Shown here piece by piece: positions 1 through 36,791 of a stretch of DNA of 64,000 nt (positions within the stretch are counted from its first letter, which is position 1; every line of letters begins with the position of its first letter). A model generated the notes under the pieces. The model saw only the letters and a list, made by a program, of their open reading frames with translations. It was not told where the DNA came from and ran no database searches. The position numbers were made by a program, and so were the translations under genes. The DNA lies in NCBI GenBank assembly GCA_964036665.1, contig OZ038528.1, positions 23,609,245 to 23,673,244 on the forward strand, written 5' to 3'. The DNA is from Gordius sp. MW1 (taxonomy: Eukaryota; Nematomorpha; Gordioida; Gordea; Gordiidae).

Positions 1-78
1 TCAAATTATGGCTAAAATTAAAAAAAAATGGTTATTTTGCCCCTCCCTTAATTATTATTGCCCCTCATTGGCAAAGTG
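1..78. repeat. Family B MITE, right-hand fragment
   Basis: The window opens inside the right half of a family B copy: 'ttatggctaaaatt' followed by 'ttttgcccctccc' and 'attgcccct', as in the intact copies at 4021 and 28916. The left end is off the window. Confidence 0.5.
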
Positions 79-536
79 CGATTTATGAAACTAATTGTTA
101 CCACAGATTTTGATTACTAAATTTATTTAAATGATTTATTAAAGAGATATAAAAATATGATAGCATCTACTACATCGGGTCACATTTAATTTGAAATATA
201 TACTTTTGCAAATGAATTATTTAATAAATTTAAACTTACTTTTATTTGTTTTAAGAATATATATTTTTGTGGTTTAAATTAATAACTACCACTTCACACT
301 ATCTAAATGCAATTTAAAAATATTATTTTGTGATGTTTTTTACCATTCACGAGTCAAATTTAAATTTGCGTCCAAATTAAAAAGGATCAGTTAAAAAAAA
401 TAAAAGGAATTTTTTGAACTGAATGAATAATCTTCAATTATACATTTCGATATTAATTAAAAAATATTATACATAATAGCTTTAATTTAAAAAATATGTC
501 CCGTGTATTTTGCAATGTAAGATTCATAACCTTTGA

Positions 537-700
537 CCCGACACTTTAAATCCAACCCGACCCGAAAGCATATTAAAATCTTCACCCCGGACCCGATCCG
601 AAAGCATTATAAAATTTTTAACCCGAACCCGATTCGAAGACATTTTTAAAATTTTTAACCCGTTTCGGGTCACCCGTGCAGTTCTCTAGTATCAGTATAT
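537..700. repeat. Degraded hAT-type repeat rich in CCCGACCCGAAA
   Basis: Four spaced copies of a CCCGA(C/T)CCGAAAGCAT-like unit are followed by GGGTCACCCGTGCAGTTCTCTA. This resembles the right end of the element at 18649 (GCAGGGCTCTA). No left end was found, so this is an old fragment. Confidence 0.4.
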
Positions 701-818
701 ATATAATTTTTTAGCTATTAATGACCTTACTCCCCCCCCCCCCACACCATCCTTATATCTTTTAAAACGGCAACAAAACTTTATAGACTTAATAACAACG
801 TCCCATACCAATTTTTAG

Positions 819-3800
819 CGCCGTGTTTTACCTGAGTGTCAAGACAAGCTACGATTACAGCGTAGAGACGCAACCCTTGAATCAAGTAGATCTCGGCCCT
901 GAAAACACAAACGATTCAAATTTCCCTACTACCACATCTACAACTACTACTATTGCTAACGAAGATACTGTAAGTTGTCCACCTTCGCCCACCAGTCTCG
1001 TGATTACTTTATCATCACGTGACCACGAAGTCCCCGACCAATCGCTTGACGCCACGTCGATTAAGTCAAAGCATCAGGTGATGATAGAACGCGGCGCAAG
1101 GGGTTACGAAATAGATCGTCTGCTTTCTTCCCCTTCTCCTCCTCTAGCACAACCACCAAATAATACACCAATCTTAAACGTTTAGCAATTATATTCTTCA
1201 TCATACTAATCAACTCATTTTTCAATTTCTTTCGTCGCCCTTTTTCTACGATTTTAAAGTAGTTCTCAATAGTGGAGTAACACTATTGAAAACACTTTGA
1301 AGTTGGAATATGCCTGATATTAATGAATTTAATATCTCCCCTATTTGCTTTCTTTCGTTTCTCTTTTCTCATTTTCATTTATCCTTATCTATTGGTGTAG
1401 TTTTCATATTTCTTTCAAAATAGTGCTTGCCTCAATTTCGCTGCCCATCATATGCCTATATTTAGGTTGTCCAACTGATTTATGTAATTGTCCAGTCTTT
1501 AAATATATTAAGGAATAGTCTTAAAAATAATCTTAAACAAATTTGACATTTTGATCTGCCAATTATGTTTCGTATTTTTTTAAATGGAGATTTCACCTTT
1601 GCATGCCTGCCATTATATTTATGTCCATAAATCAGTGGCGTAGCCAGACGGGGGGGGGGAAACGAGAAATCCCCCCCCCCCCCCCGAAAAAAAAATATCA
1701 AATGTTTATATTGTGTTTTTAAATAATGTTACAAAAAAATTTATAATTTCCCCCCCCCCAGAGAAAATCCTGGCTACGCGCCTGCCATAAATGCTTTGAT
1801 GTGTGAATTATTGGATTTTCGTTGGCTTATTATTATAATTTTAAGTTTTCTTAAATTTCTAACAGAAATATCTTACCCCTATCTACACGTTCATCGACGG
1901 TGGCTTCAAATTGAAAAAGAGACTTATGTAATTATTATTTTTATCTCAAAATAATACATTGTTTAAAATATTTCAGCAATTTTTTGACCTATACGCCTTT
2001 CACTATGTATTGTTGTAGTTTCAAAGTGCTTTTTTTATAAATTAACATTTGGACTTATTATAAAAATAGCCAAATCTTTAACATTTGGTGAAGTATGCTT
2101 ATAAACTTTGTAGACATAATTAAAATGCACTTACCTAAGCCTTAAATTATTCAAATTCAATCGATCGATTTTAAATTCACATTTTTAGTTTCGTAAGTGT
2201 CAATATTATCCCCTTTTACTAGTTTAATGTTAATATTTATAATTTGTTGTATAACATAAAAAATAGCTACATATTTTGGACATTTGGTCATCTTTTTTCA
2301 AAATATCGCTACACCAAGGCAACATCGTGAACTAGATTAACAAATTTCCAAGTTGATATTTAATCCAAACTAAACATGTACTTTCATTGGCGTAGCCAGG
2401 ATTGGATTTAGAGGGGGGGGGGCAATAATGATTTAGGGAGGACAAAATTATAAATTTTCTAATTTTAGTCAATTTGGATTTAGAGGAGGCAACCACCCCT
2501 CCCTGCCACCCCCTGGCTACGTTTATGTGTACTTTTAAGATTGCTTTTTTAATAAATTAATTTATAATTCTTCATATATACACATCAGTGGCAGTCTGTT
2601 AGCTATCTTTGCCGGTTGTTTGTTTGGAGTCAATTTCGTGCCTGTGATATATATCCAAGACAATTACCCAAAATCCTCAAATAAAGGTACACATAGCTAG
2701 TTGGCAAAAAAGTCTACATTTTAAGTGTGCAATCATTGCATATTTTGCCTATGACTTTGTTTGTATAAATCGTAATTGAATCGTTTAGACGCCTCAAATA
2801 TAATATTGTAAAAACGGTTGGGTTTTGCTTGGTCGACCATTGGTTTAGCTAAAACTAACGGTCGACTCTAATCTGTTTTTTAAATTTCGACTAAGCCTAG
2901 TGGTTGACATGAAGAATTGACCAAAAAATCTAGGGTCAGTTTTACAACACTACTCAAACTTTTTATTGATAGTTTTTAGAATCACGAACTATAGTTTTAC
3001 GCTTTTCGTATCGATCTAAAAGATAAATATGTGTGAGAAATTATTTTTTATGCATATATATGGAACCTAGTGTTGTAAAAACGGCTGGGTTACGACGGTT
3101 TGGTCGACTTTTGGTTTTGGTCAACTAAACATAAACAGTCAAAGGTTTTATGTTTAGTCGACCAAAACCAAAGGTGGACCGACCAACCAAAACCCAGCAG
3201 TTTTTACAACACTACAATGGAACGTATTTATTTTTCCTCTCAGGTTTACCCTATATATTCGCCCATTTTTCCGGTATCTACGCGGCTGCCACCATCTATT
3301 TTTTCATCTATTGCCTGTGTAAAAATGGTAAGCCGTGGATAAATTCAGCCTTAATAGTGCCCACCATGATATCGGGGGCAATGTGGGCCTTAGCAACTTG
3401 TGCTTGGTTCGTGGCGAATGAGATACTCACGCAAACCATATCCTTCCCCATCATAGCTAGCCTACCTCCCATCATAGCTGGGTTTTGGGGCTTGCTCGTT
3501 TTCAAGGAAATACACGTGAGACTAATGAAAAATATTATATGGGTTGCTGCTTTTTGCGTTGCAAAAACGGCTGGGGTTTGTTTGGTCGGTCTACCTTTGG
3601 TGGTTTTAGTCGACTTAGACGACCTCTAGGCTTAGTCGAAATTTGAAAAACAAACCAGTGTCAACCGTTAGTATTAGATGAACCATAAGTCGACCAAACA
3701 AAACCCAACCGTTTTTACAACTGCTTTCTTTTGTTTTATTAGTTTTTAATATAAGGTTGAGTTGGAAAAAGTTTTATAACGCCTTGTAGATAGGTTGAAG

Positions 3801-4833
3801 CTCAATGCGTTTTTTTAACATAAAACTTTTTATTTGCTGAAGATTTAGCATTTATCTACTACTTAAGGTCGTGTTAAATAATAAGATATCCTGTCTCATA
3901 TTTTACTCTTTACGAATATTTTTTAATAGTATGAAATTTAAATATTTTTATTGCATGTAAATTTGGTCGTTTCAGAATAGTTTTGTTGCTGAGATCCTCT
4001 TAAAGTCTAAGCTCTATATGCATGGGCGTAGCCAAGGGGGGGGGACAGGGAGTGGCCGCTGCCCCCCTCTAAATCCAATTTTTTTTACATTTATTAAAAT
4101 TATGGCTAAAATTTCAAAAAATGATCCTTTTGCCCCTCCCTAAATCATTATTGTCCCCCCCCTGTAAATTCAATTCAATCCTAGCTACGCCCATGTCTAT
4201 ATGAAGTAAAAAATAATTCAATTATTTTTGAAGGTACAATAGTTTTTGATATGATTTTTAAATATTTAAAAATTTTGCGTTTCTCGAATCATAAATAGGG
4301 CTTTTTAATCAATTTAAAGGGTATATTATAATTCTGATGAATTAAATTCTCTTTTTATCTCCCCCTCTGCATTTTACTCTGACGAGATATTCTTTGGAAT
4401 AGTTTTTAAAATTATATCTTTTTGACAATCCCTAATTAAGGCTCTTACTCATTTCATGGTTTTATGTTAAACTCAGAGGCTGCTTGTACTACGTTTTAAA
4501 TGGTAAAATTCACCATTAAATCCCTCATTTTTAGTTTGAAAATCTCCCATGTCTTTCTGCAGCCTCCGCCATTATTTAAACAAACATTAGTTCATAAATT
4601 CATATATATAATAAAGAGGTTATAAAAAGCAATTTCTGACTAAATACCTTCTGTCATTAAACGATATTAAACAGAGCCATATAATTCAAAATAAGCAAAA
4701 AAAGATAATTCTCTAATAATCTATGGGGTTACATTATATTTTTTATTTTTAGGGAAAACGAAATATCATTTTGTTGATGATCGCTTTCTTTTTCTCCTTG
4801 TGTGGGGCAATCTTATCCGGATTATCTTTTTAA
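819..4833 (+). CDS. TMEM144: TMEM144-like multi-pass membrane protein, 3' part of gene
   Basis: Exons read on the plus strand: 819 to about 969 or 1077, then 2589-2686, 3244-3515 and 4753-4833 (TAA stop). The last three join in phase. They encode the C-terminal half of the TMEM144 family: GVNFVPVIYIQD, AHFSGIYAAATIYF, ALATCAWFVANEIL, GFWGLLVFKEIHGKRNI and a final helix AFFFSLCGAILSGLSF. The family is a ten-helix membrane protein of the drug/metabolite transporter fold, proposed to carry carbohydrates; the substrate is unproven. The first exon holds the end of a helix (AVFYLSVK) followed by a long Ser/Thr/Pro-rich loop. Its donor is either GTAAGT at 970 or GTGATG at 1078. Both leave phase 0, while the 2589 exon needs two carried bases, so a small exon between them is still missing. 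The 5' exons lie outside the window. Family A and B MITEs fill the introns. Identity is secure; the first exon's end is not. Confidence 0.85.
1632..1786. mobile_element. Family B MITE
   Basis: Starts AGTGGCGTAGCCAGACG and ends CTGGCTACGCGCC, with two long C runs inside. It is a short copy in the TMEM144 region and lacks the usual 'attatggctaaaatt' core. Confidence 0.6.
2386..2527. mobile_element. Family B MITE
   Basis: ATTGGCGTAGCCAGGATTGG at the left and CCCCCTGGCTACG at the right. It lies about 60 bp upstream of the TMEM144 exon at 2589. Confidence 0.7.
2804..2952. mobile_element. Family A MITE
   Basis: Inverted-repeat element with the TTGTAAAAACGG left end and TTTTACAACACTA right end. 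It sits in the TMEM144 intron 2687-3243 and is rather diverged in the right arm. Confidence 0.7.
3068..3214. mobile_element. Family A MITE, near-perfect palindrome
   Basis: Starts TAGTGTTGTAAAAACGG and ends TTTTTACAACACTA, and the two arms pair along most of their length. Second family A copy in the same TMEM144 intron. It ends 30 bp before the next exon. Confidence 0.8.
3556..3723. mobile_element. Family A MITE
   Basis: GTTGCAAAAACGGCTGGGG to CCCAACCGTTTTTACAAC. It begins 40 bp after the TMEM144 donor at 3516. An open frame runs from the exon into it, but splicing at CAC/GTGAGA removes it, because the next exon continues the family's KEI-x-GKRNI block. Confidence 0.75.
4021..4194. mobile_element. 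Family B MITE
   Basis: CATGGGCGTAGCCAAGG and CTAGCTACGCCCATG form the ends, with the core 'attatggctaaaatt'. Lies in the last TMEM144 intron. Confidence 0.75.
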
Positions 4834-5685
4834 TTGCCTGACTCAAACCGGTTTACACCTGTATTTGATACTATATCGTATTATTTATAAAGTCTAAAAC
4901 ATGTATTATTAAAAATTGAACAAATGACTCAAAATTATTTTCGTGCCTATTCTATACACTATTGTTATCATCGTACGTATACCACCGTTTATTGTAGTAT
5001 AGCGCGTATTTTAAAATTGATTCAAGCATACCAAAACTATGGAATTTGGTGATAATCATAATATAAATTATTGCAAATTATACCCTCCCAACTCACTTGT
5101 TGGTGCCTTTATATTTATCCTTCAATTCTGTTAAATTGATTATGTCCATGTCGCTTCATATCAAATTTGTATGTATATATAAAAAATTGAATTTTCAGAC
5201 GTTTTACATTGATAGTTTATATATATCTAAAGCTTCCAACTTGATGCTTGTATGGTGGTTTGTGCCCGTTTTTTTCTCTCTCGGTACGGTTTATACTAAA
5301 AAGTAAAATTTTTATTATTAGTATGTTTTCCGTTTCATGTGATTCTTTTTTATAGTGTATGAATTTGTCTTCGTCTAGTATTTTGTCACCTTTTGACTAA
5401 TTTTTTAATATTTACTTATCGTAATTTTTATAACAAATCCAGAATTTAATTTGAAATTGTTGAATAATATGACAAATTCACTATTAAGTATTTGAAAAAT
5501 CATCATTTGGGGCCGGGCAGCTCTAATGATTCGGGCATGGTCGGGTCGACTTAGAAGTATTCGGACGAGTCCGGGCGGGCAACTTAGTTATAAAATCGAA
5601 CGGGGCTGGGTTCACTATAAATGCAATGTTTACTAACACAGATCACTTTCTCCTTCTCTTCCACTCCTACCTCCATATCTTCTAG
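4834..5685. other. TMEM144 3' flank, no gene seen
   Basis: No further exon is convincing. A CGGGC-rich hAT-type fragment lies at about 5511-5595 (GGGCCGGGCAGCTCTAATG). Confidence 0.5.
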
Positions 5686-5693
5686 CCAAGCAC

Positions 5694-6149
5694 TAGAGGT
5701 GTGCACGAATCAAATTTTTTTGATCCGATCCGAGGGGTTTGAAAAATTTTATATCCATCCGATCCGAGTTTTTTAAAATCTAAATCCGATCCAAAAAATT
5801 TTAAATTAAAATTTTACGAACAGAACTTTTTATTGATGATTAAATTCAAAATACATAAAAATAAAGTATAGCAATTTTAATACACCCGAAATAAATATAA
5901 ATTTTATTTGACTAATTCCATATTATCATATAAAAATAATAAAGAATTCATATTTGCAATCTTCATTTCAAAGATAATTATGAAAAGGTATACTCAAAAT
6001 TATTAATTTTATTAATTAGAACTTATTATTGTTTATTTTAAATTTGAAAATCCAATCCGACTAAAATAAAATGTTGATCCGATCCGACTTCCAAAATTAA
6101 AATGTTGATCCGAGTTCGGACGGATCGGATTGATCCGTGCACACCTCTA
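5694..6149. mobile_element. Non-autonomous hAT element, 456 bp
   Basis: Terminal inverted repeats TAGAGGTGTGCACG and CGTGCACACCTCTA are flanked by a perfect 8-bp duplication CCAAGCAC (5686-5693 and 6150-6157). Subterminal GATCCGATCCGA repeats occur at both ends. There is no coding capacity. The 8-bp duplication and 5' TAGAG end fit hAT. Confidence 0.9.
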
Positions 6150-6157
6150 CCAAGCAC

Positions 6158-7276
6158 ACACAAGGGGGCGGGAGTGGATGAGATGGAGGGAGAGAGTGAT
6201 GTGTTAGTAAATACGTATACGTAGAATTGTACTAATTTTTTCCTAGCCTTGTAGATGAATAAATGGTCTATACTCTATAGTAATATATAAATATTAAAAA
6301 TAAATTTAAGATGGCATGAGAATATAGCCTTAAAAACATTTAAAATGACTTATGCATTAACCATTTAGTATAAAATCTGAACGACTAGGGGAAAAATTAA
6401 ACATATAGTTCAGCCCAAAATTTTGTATAAGAAATATTTATATGATTGCGGGATATTTTTAGTAGGCCCGTGTCATTTTATTATTAAATTTACAGCCTTT
6501 TTAAAAGTTCATTGAATATGCTTTTATTAAATGCAACATATAATCAATATTAGGCAAACAGGTACCTCATATTTTCCTCCGAATATAATTATAAAACGAA
6601 AGATATGCAAAAGAGGAATATCACGGTATAAAAGAAAACACGTGTTATAACTTTTTTTGAAGTTAAACATATATTCATAGATTTCGTTCTTCAACAAAAC
6701 GACTAAAATCCAAAGTACATTATTTACAAAAAAAAATTCAATCATTCAATAATAATTTATGATTATTTTTCATCATTATTAATAAACAACCCCTGACGGG
6801 GCGGTGAATAAAAATGTATTATTTTATTGAAGGGCCACGAAGCGGAGAACAAATGACGATTTCACTAATACTAACACAGCTGGTCTAATATAAATTAAAG
6901 CGAGCCAGTAGCTAAGCTCTGGGGTGCGTGCCTACCATAATATTAAAATGGTGCCTTGTCAATGTTAAATTTTGCGTGTGGAAGTGTTAAAAATTAAAAA
7001 AGCTATAGCAAAAGGACGTAGTACATAATGCGCGAGTATTATAAATTATGCGTTCGCCGTGTTAATTTGATTGGGGGTGAACGTGAAATATCACAAAGAA
7101 GAAGACGCACGTGTATAAAATATGATAGGATAATATATACGAATCAAAATATGTTTTCGTGTGTTATAAACTTTGGTTAGCTAGTGGGGGGCGGGGGAGG
7201 GTAGAGTTCAAAATATATTTTTTTATCTAAATTTAATATTCGGATTATTTTGCCAATGCATCATATTCCGGCTCAC
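6158..7276. other. Kinesin-13 3' flank, last exon not placed
   Basis: The last kinesin-13 exon and 3' UTR should lie here, read on the minus strand. AATAAAATAA at about 6815-6825 (minus) is a possible polyadenylation signal. Several AG acceptors with short frames exist, and I could not choose among them. Confidence 0.4.
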
Positions 7277-31062
<23,786 letters not shown>

Positions 31063-31489
31063 TTCTGCCTCTTTTTTAATCTCACTAACAAAAGCGAATA
31101 TATCGAGCTAACGGACAGATGCTAACATTCAATTAGCAAAACATGTGTAAAGTGAGATTCATGATAATGCTAGGAATAAAATGTTTAACGGTGTGTAAGT
31201 GTGGTCTCTAACTTCTTTGTTTTGCCTTAAATTTTTATTTATCCCAATTTGTATATGTACTATTACTAAATTTTATCACCGCACGTATTTATATAGTAAT
31301 TAAATGACGAATATTCTTTTGTAAAACTTTTAAATAAATATAAAAGTACCTCGTGTGAAAATGGTGGCCTTTTGTAATAACCCATATTTTTTATTTTTAA
31401 CTTCCCCTCTCCTCCCCGAACGTACAAAAAATTGAAATTTTTATTATTATAAATACAGTAGCCCGAAGTCTATTGCCTAACTCTCTAAT

Positions 31490-32720
31490 AGGGTTTCTTT
31501 CAGGGAATTTCAAATACCCCCCCCCCCCCGGAGAGTTTTGATTGAAGGAAGCATGAACTCAAGTTCCATCGTGAAGTCAAAAATTATATTAATAGGCTAA
31601 AATTGAAATTCAATAAATTATTTTAATTTATCAATAAAAAAATATAAAATTGGCGAAATTAAATTTTTTTACAAATCAGGTGGAAATCATTCATAGACAT
31701 CATTTTTTAACATCTGTGAACCCTAATTTACAATCTTGAAAGTTACAAAAATATTAATAGGTAAATACATCAATAAATGCTTTTAGATATTAAATCACTA
31801 TCTTACTAATTAATAATAATAGATTCTATTGTTTGTTTTTTATTGATATAATATGCTTATTTTGAATTGCAGATGTTTGGTAAATATAAAAGTACTCTTT
31901 TACACTACTTTAGGAAAAAGGAAAAGCCTAATAAAAAAGATGGTATATATGATTTAATTTGAAATAATTTTAATTATGTATGGGTATTTGTGTTTGTATA
32001 AAATAAGACATGAATATGATTGTTTGTAATAGGTAAAGAGAATTAAAAAAAACTCTCGTTTTATCTCTTACTATGGGAAATTATGATAATTATTTTTAAG
32101 CATTAGATATTTTAAATATATATAAGTTAAAGGCAGATATTATTCTGCTTCCAGCAATGAAATTCACATGAACTCTGAAAGAGGCAAGAAAGATTTTGGT
32201 TTTAATATAGAAGTATTATATATATTTTCATGTTTTAGGTCAAGATGAAAATTGTGATTCTGCTGGAGAAGGGAAAACTGTCTCTTCTTTTTCTTACGAT
32301 AAAAATGCTGGTTATTAAAATTATGCAAGTTGTTTTCATTTCATTAACATATATTGATAAAGATGAGTGTATTGGCAGCTCTACTAATTTCTCAGTCTCT
32401 GAAAGTGAAAAACATGGGCAAAATTTAAAACTTAAACCATCATAAAAATTTAAGATTTCATGGACATCTAAATACAAATGGCTAATTTTTGATGAAGCCT
32501 TAGGTGGGGCTCTGTCTGTTCTCTTTGCAACATACTTTCTTAAAAGAACACTTGCCCGTTAAAATATTACATGTATTTATTTAATGATTATGCGTGTATG
32601 TATCTATTTATATATCACTTACATCACGAATAAAAATCAGTAAATATTATACAAAATGGTTTAGCAATTAAAAAAATTTTTACCCCCCCCCCCCCGGAGC
32701 ATTTTTTCTGAAAGAAACCC
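31490..32720 (+). mobile_element. Degraded hAT element with coding remnants
   Basis: Inverted ends AGGGTTTCTTTCAG and CTGAAAGAAACCC(C) are flanked by CTCTCTAAT at 31481-31489 and 32721-32729, giving an 8-9 bp duplication. Inside, exon-like pieces encode MFGKYKSTLLHYFRKKEK (31873-31941), DENCDSAGEGKT (about 32240-32316) and WTSKYKWLIFDEALGG (about 32461-32510). These resemble the start of ZMYM/TTF-type hAT transposases, with the zinc ligands lost. The catalytic region is absent. Its left end is 430 bp upstream of the kinesin-13 start codon. Confidence 0.65.
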
Positions 32721-32729
32721 CTCTCTAAT

Positions 32730-35630
32730 GCCCCCCCCCCTTCACATATCTAATCCTTTAGATACTGGTAGAAGGATCAAACTAGGGGTATTTAGGTTCT
32801 TCTTTTAAAATACAATGAGACTCGCCTCTGCCTTAAGTGCCTCAAAGACCCTGCGCCAGTTTGTCTTTGCTCACTCGTTTGTTTTCAACTATCTATTATT
32901 CCTATTCGGCCATTTATTTTATCCTAGTATAGCTTAATTAAGAGGTTTTGTTATCTACCATGGTCTAAATGTGATTGATGCCTTTTTAAATCCGCGCATC
33001 GGATAATTAATGTTCCTCAGCGATTTTAGTGCCTCCTACCCATCTACTTATCACACCTTGTTTCCCAGTCAAACAAACGGTTCACGGTTTCCTTCCAAGT
33101 TGTGGTATCGTTTCCCTTACCACCTTCAACTCGGTTCGCTTGTCTTTTAATATATCCTCTGCTGGGCCTTAGTTTGTTGCTGGGTGGTTTTTGTATTTAA
33201 AACTTTACTTAGGTCAACCTCTAATTTGTTTCTAATAGCTTTTTTGATCAGAAGTCATTTGGAAGGGGAATGATAGGGGCTGTTTGTCTGTTATATGATT
33301 CTTATTAACTTGTAAAATTGGTGTATAAATTAACCTCTAAACTACGGTCCATTATTTGATACTAGAAGCGGTGAATTCGCAAGTCTAACGAAGGTTTATA
33401 TTCTTATTAAAGCCGTTAAGTAGGGTCATTTAAAAATGTCCACCTATTTTGTATTATTTTCTTCATAACCAAGTGCAACTTGGCCATGATAGGATCTTTA
33501 ATACCCATTAGATATATGGTCTGGGGGTAGGTTGGCCTTCTATCAGTGAAGCCTTCTTGGATGCTGGCGGTTGGCCCCTTTTTCGTTGTCTAGCATATCT
33601 TTTTCCAGAGTCTGACAATGCCTATTGCCTTGCCCCTTCCTGCGACCGGCCTATGCACATGTGGCCCTTGCGCCCTCTGGTAAACAGCGCTGCAAAATTT
33701 TTCTAAGTTATATCATGCGTTCGGTGTTAAGTTGAAAAGAGAAGCGTTTTCTGTGTTGGGTTGTATTCTTTCTATTTTCGATACCCAGTACGCTACATTG
33801 ATCAGGACATAATTCATGTAAAGCAATCAATTAACCCAAGGTTTCGGACGTCCTGGAATGATCTCGCATTCGTTCCCGTTTGATGTCTCGCTCAGATATA
33901 AATCTGGCTTAATCTAACAATGTGTTGATCTATCGTACATTTAGAAGTCGATCGCCTTAGAAATTAAATTACTTCGTTTTTTTCCTATTTGACGCATCTT
34001 ATATTTTATCATTTATTATCTACTATTATTGTCATATATTAATTGCTATGTAATTTATACGCTGACTCTCGCTAGTAAAAATGTACAGTTCAACTTATTT
34101 TTTTTATAAAAATCTTAAATATGGTATCCATTATTTTTAATTATATGAGATAAAAAAAATCTATTAAAGAGTTAAGAAAGTACGATATGAAATTATAAAC
34201 CAAGTAGAATTTTTCAAAATCAATTAAAAAAATGTTATAAACTTCATTTATTATGACCGCTGTCTTGAGCTGATGTTTCAAATAACTTATCCGCTAAATT
34301 GGCAAAATGTCAAAGTACCTCGGTTATGTCACCCCTAAATATCCTTCGGCTTCTGTAAAGTTTGTCGTATAGCACTAAATATAATAACAAAAACTCTACC
34401 AAATTGTGGATTAATGTGCAAACAATTTATTAGCACTAATCCTAAACGTGGAATGGTTCATAAATACCGACGAGCCCAGGTATGCAAACCTGTGTACTTT
34501 GGGGTACTTCAATTGATTATCCAGTAATAGTGTGCTCCAAAAAGTCTAGAAATCGCAATTATAACTATGTACTAATCAAACACAGGTACAAAGACTTTAT
34601 GTTTTGGGTGCATAGTGTAACAAATCTCGGGGGTATTTCGTTTTTCGTTTTAATGTCATCTTGATCATAAAATAAATTTATGATAAAGTTTGCGCTGAAA
34701 AGGAAAATACTAAATTTAATAATCGAACAATATATATGATTATCCCTAAAAGGCAATCTGTGCCCAATACACCCTGCCCAAGTTATATAATTTCCCATGC
34801 TAGGTCAGATATCAAAACCGCTGTTGTGAAAAGTATATCACTTTAGCATATTTAACTTAATTATGGGTATAACAATATATTAGAACATTATATTAACAAC
34901 TTAAATTACCAAACGATGGCTACAAAAGGCCGACACCTATCACTACAAAACACTTTATTTCTCGGTGTTTTTGAATTGTTTTTAATTTCTAAACTACTTT
35001 AAAACTAGTGGAATTTTACTTTTTATCTAATATCACTTCGAACAGCTTTTCAACAATTTTCTTAATTTCATTTGTTATAGAGTTTCTGTTTTGTTATACA
35101 TTTTATTATTATTGCAGCAAAAATTAGTATGTATTTTGCTATAAACTCAAAGCTGGTAGGTAGATAGAAAGCAACACACTTTTTTACACTTTCAGGTTTT
35201 TACATAAAGCTTTCAGTTTCTTGGGATATGACAAACCTGTCAGTGTTGTGGTGAGATTTGTTTTGATCGGTTTCTTCATCCTTGATAGTAAGAGCGATGT
35301 CCAAATCAATCTTGTTATTCATTATAACTTAGTCCACTCGGTCTTACCACATCACACGAGGTCGTCTGCATCCATCACCACATCTTTTAAGTCGATTTTC
35401 TATCATATCCGCCAAACTCTAAATACCAATTTTCGTCCTGAGGCAGTCATTTGTCATAATCTCAGGCTTTGCGTACCACAAGCTCCAGCCTATTATTGTC
35501 AATTAAAGCTTTATTCCGTAGCATTCAATGTCCATGTTTTACTTTCATTAGTTTGTAATATACTATATATGATTGGAGATCCTCTAAATTAGTGACCTAT
35601 GCTAACTCGCACAATTTTTTTAGAGATTAC
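32730..35630. other. Intergenic, no gene assigned
   Basis: Starts with a C run. 32820-33960 is less AT-rich than its surroundings and may be an old retroelement, but frames are broken throughout. Confidence 0.4.
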
Positions 35631-35639
35631 TTGCTGAGT

Positions 35640-36480
35640 AATAATGAACACCCAAACTTCTTCTTTTTCAACTCCTAACCCCCAAATATCCGTCATAATG
35701 GCCACACTATGGGAGATTTTAAACAGGAATCAACGATCTATATCAAACTCCCTTAATTCCGCCCAAGAATATTCAAATTTTGATAGTATCACAAGGATCA
35801 CATCACATAGGGTAAAAGATTCACACTTATAAGAATCCCTTCTCGATGAAATCGCAGAGGAGATCCCATGCCTAATTCTCCACATTCCCATGAAAACCCT
35901 TACGAGTCTTTAAAACAAGTATTAATTAAATGGGCGGATTGCAGCCAAAAAGTTACAAAACCATTTAAAATAAATATACCTGGGAGATAAGTCACTATCT
36001 CATTGTTACAATACCTAAAATAAATACTAGGGGACCATCAAATGAGTGACACAATTCTAAAAAACTTATGAGCAAAGAAACTACCGAAAGAGATTACTGG
36101 TATTGAAGTCTTTTTCGCGTTTGGCCGAAATCGCAGACAGAATCTATAAGATGATGTCACACAATCTCCACCATATTGAAATCCACGCACCGAGACAAAC
36201 TGATACCGGACTTAGCGCAACAAATTAGTGACCTGGAAATATAAAAAAAATTTGTCTCAACGATATGACCACGGAAGATCAAAAGGGACTAGAAGACACT
36301 CACGGGGGAGAGCGCAAGCCATGTATAAGCAATGTTACTACCATTATAAATTTCAAGACTAGGCACGCAAATGCTTTAAAAAAAACTAATAGACCGGGTG
36401 GTCCAGGCAATAGATATTTCAGGCTAATATTCAGCCAGCCGTCTATTCTACATTGTAAACCATTTATCTAAACGAAAATT
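35640..36480 (+). pseudogene. Ty3/Gypsy gag pseudogene
   Basis: Stops and frameshifts interrupt it. Diagnostic blocks survive in pieces: LGDHQMSDTILKNL followed by KKLPKEI (the gag 'LGD..M....L..LW..LP' region), DRIYKMMSH, and CYYHYKFQD, which matches the nucleocapsid-like 'CWYHxKFGxxAxKC' motif of invertebrate Gypsy elements. Confidence 0.65.
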
Positions 36481-36639
36481 TCTTATCGATATATGAGCCC
36501 AGATCAGTATCATTCCGGCCCTCCCCCCAAACTTTCAAATCATTTTTAATAATCCAGTGTTACAAGGGGCCAACAAAAGTAACATTGCCATTTTGGACAA
36601 AAGTTATTATACCTGAACCTAAGTCTAAGACGTGAACTA

Positions 36640-36765
36640 CAATGGATCTTTTTAATCGCCGACCTTCTTACGTCTATAATTGGGGCGGATTTGTACAATA
36701 AATACAACATAATTGTAGACATTAAAAAGAAACGACTAATCGCTAATACGACACATTAGCGTCAA
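36640..36765 (+). pseudogene. Ty3/Gypsy protease C-terminal fragment
   Basis: Encodes FLIADLLTSIIGADLYNKYN and then IIVDIKKKRLI. This is the stretch that follows the active-site loop in Gypsy proteases (consensus 'F.IADV..PILGADFL..F.L.VD'). The catalytic Asp region upstream is not readable. Confidence 0.7.
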
Positions 36766-36791
36766 AAGGCCAGTTGTCCCCCCATCATACA

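Noticed and set aside
3150..3629. A 159-codon open frame through the TMEM144 exon into a MITE
   Set aside because: Both ends are not coding: the first 30 residues come from a family A MITE before the acceptor at 3243, and the end reads through the donor at 3516 into another MITE. Only 3244-3515 is exon.
33715..33900. LKREAFSVLGCILSIFDTQ as a possible BEL/Pao polymerase fragment
   Set aside because: Weak resemblance to the 'F..RG.LS..S..FDPLG' block, with stops nearby and no other BEL/Pao motif in 32.8-34 kb. A profile search would decide.
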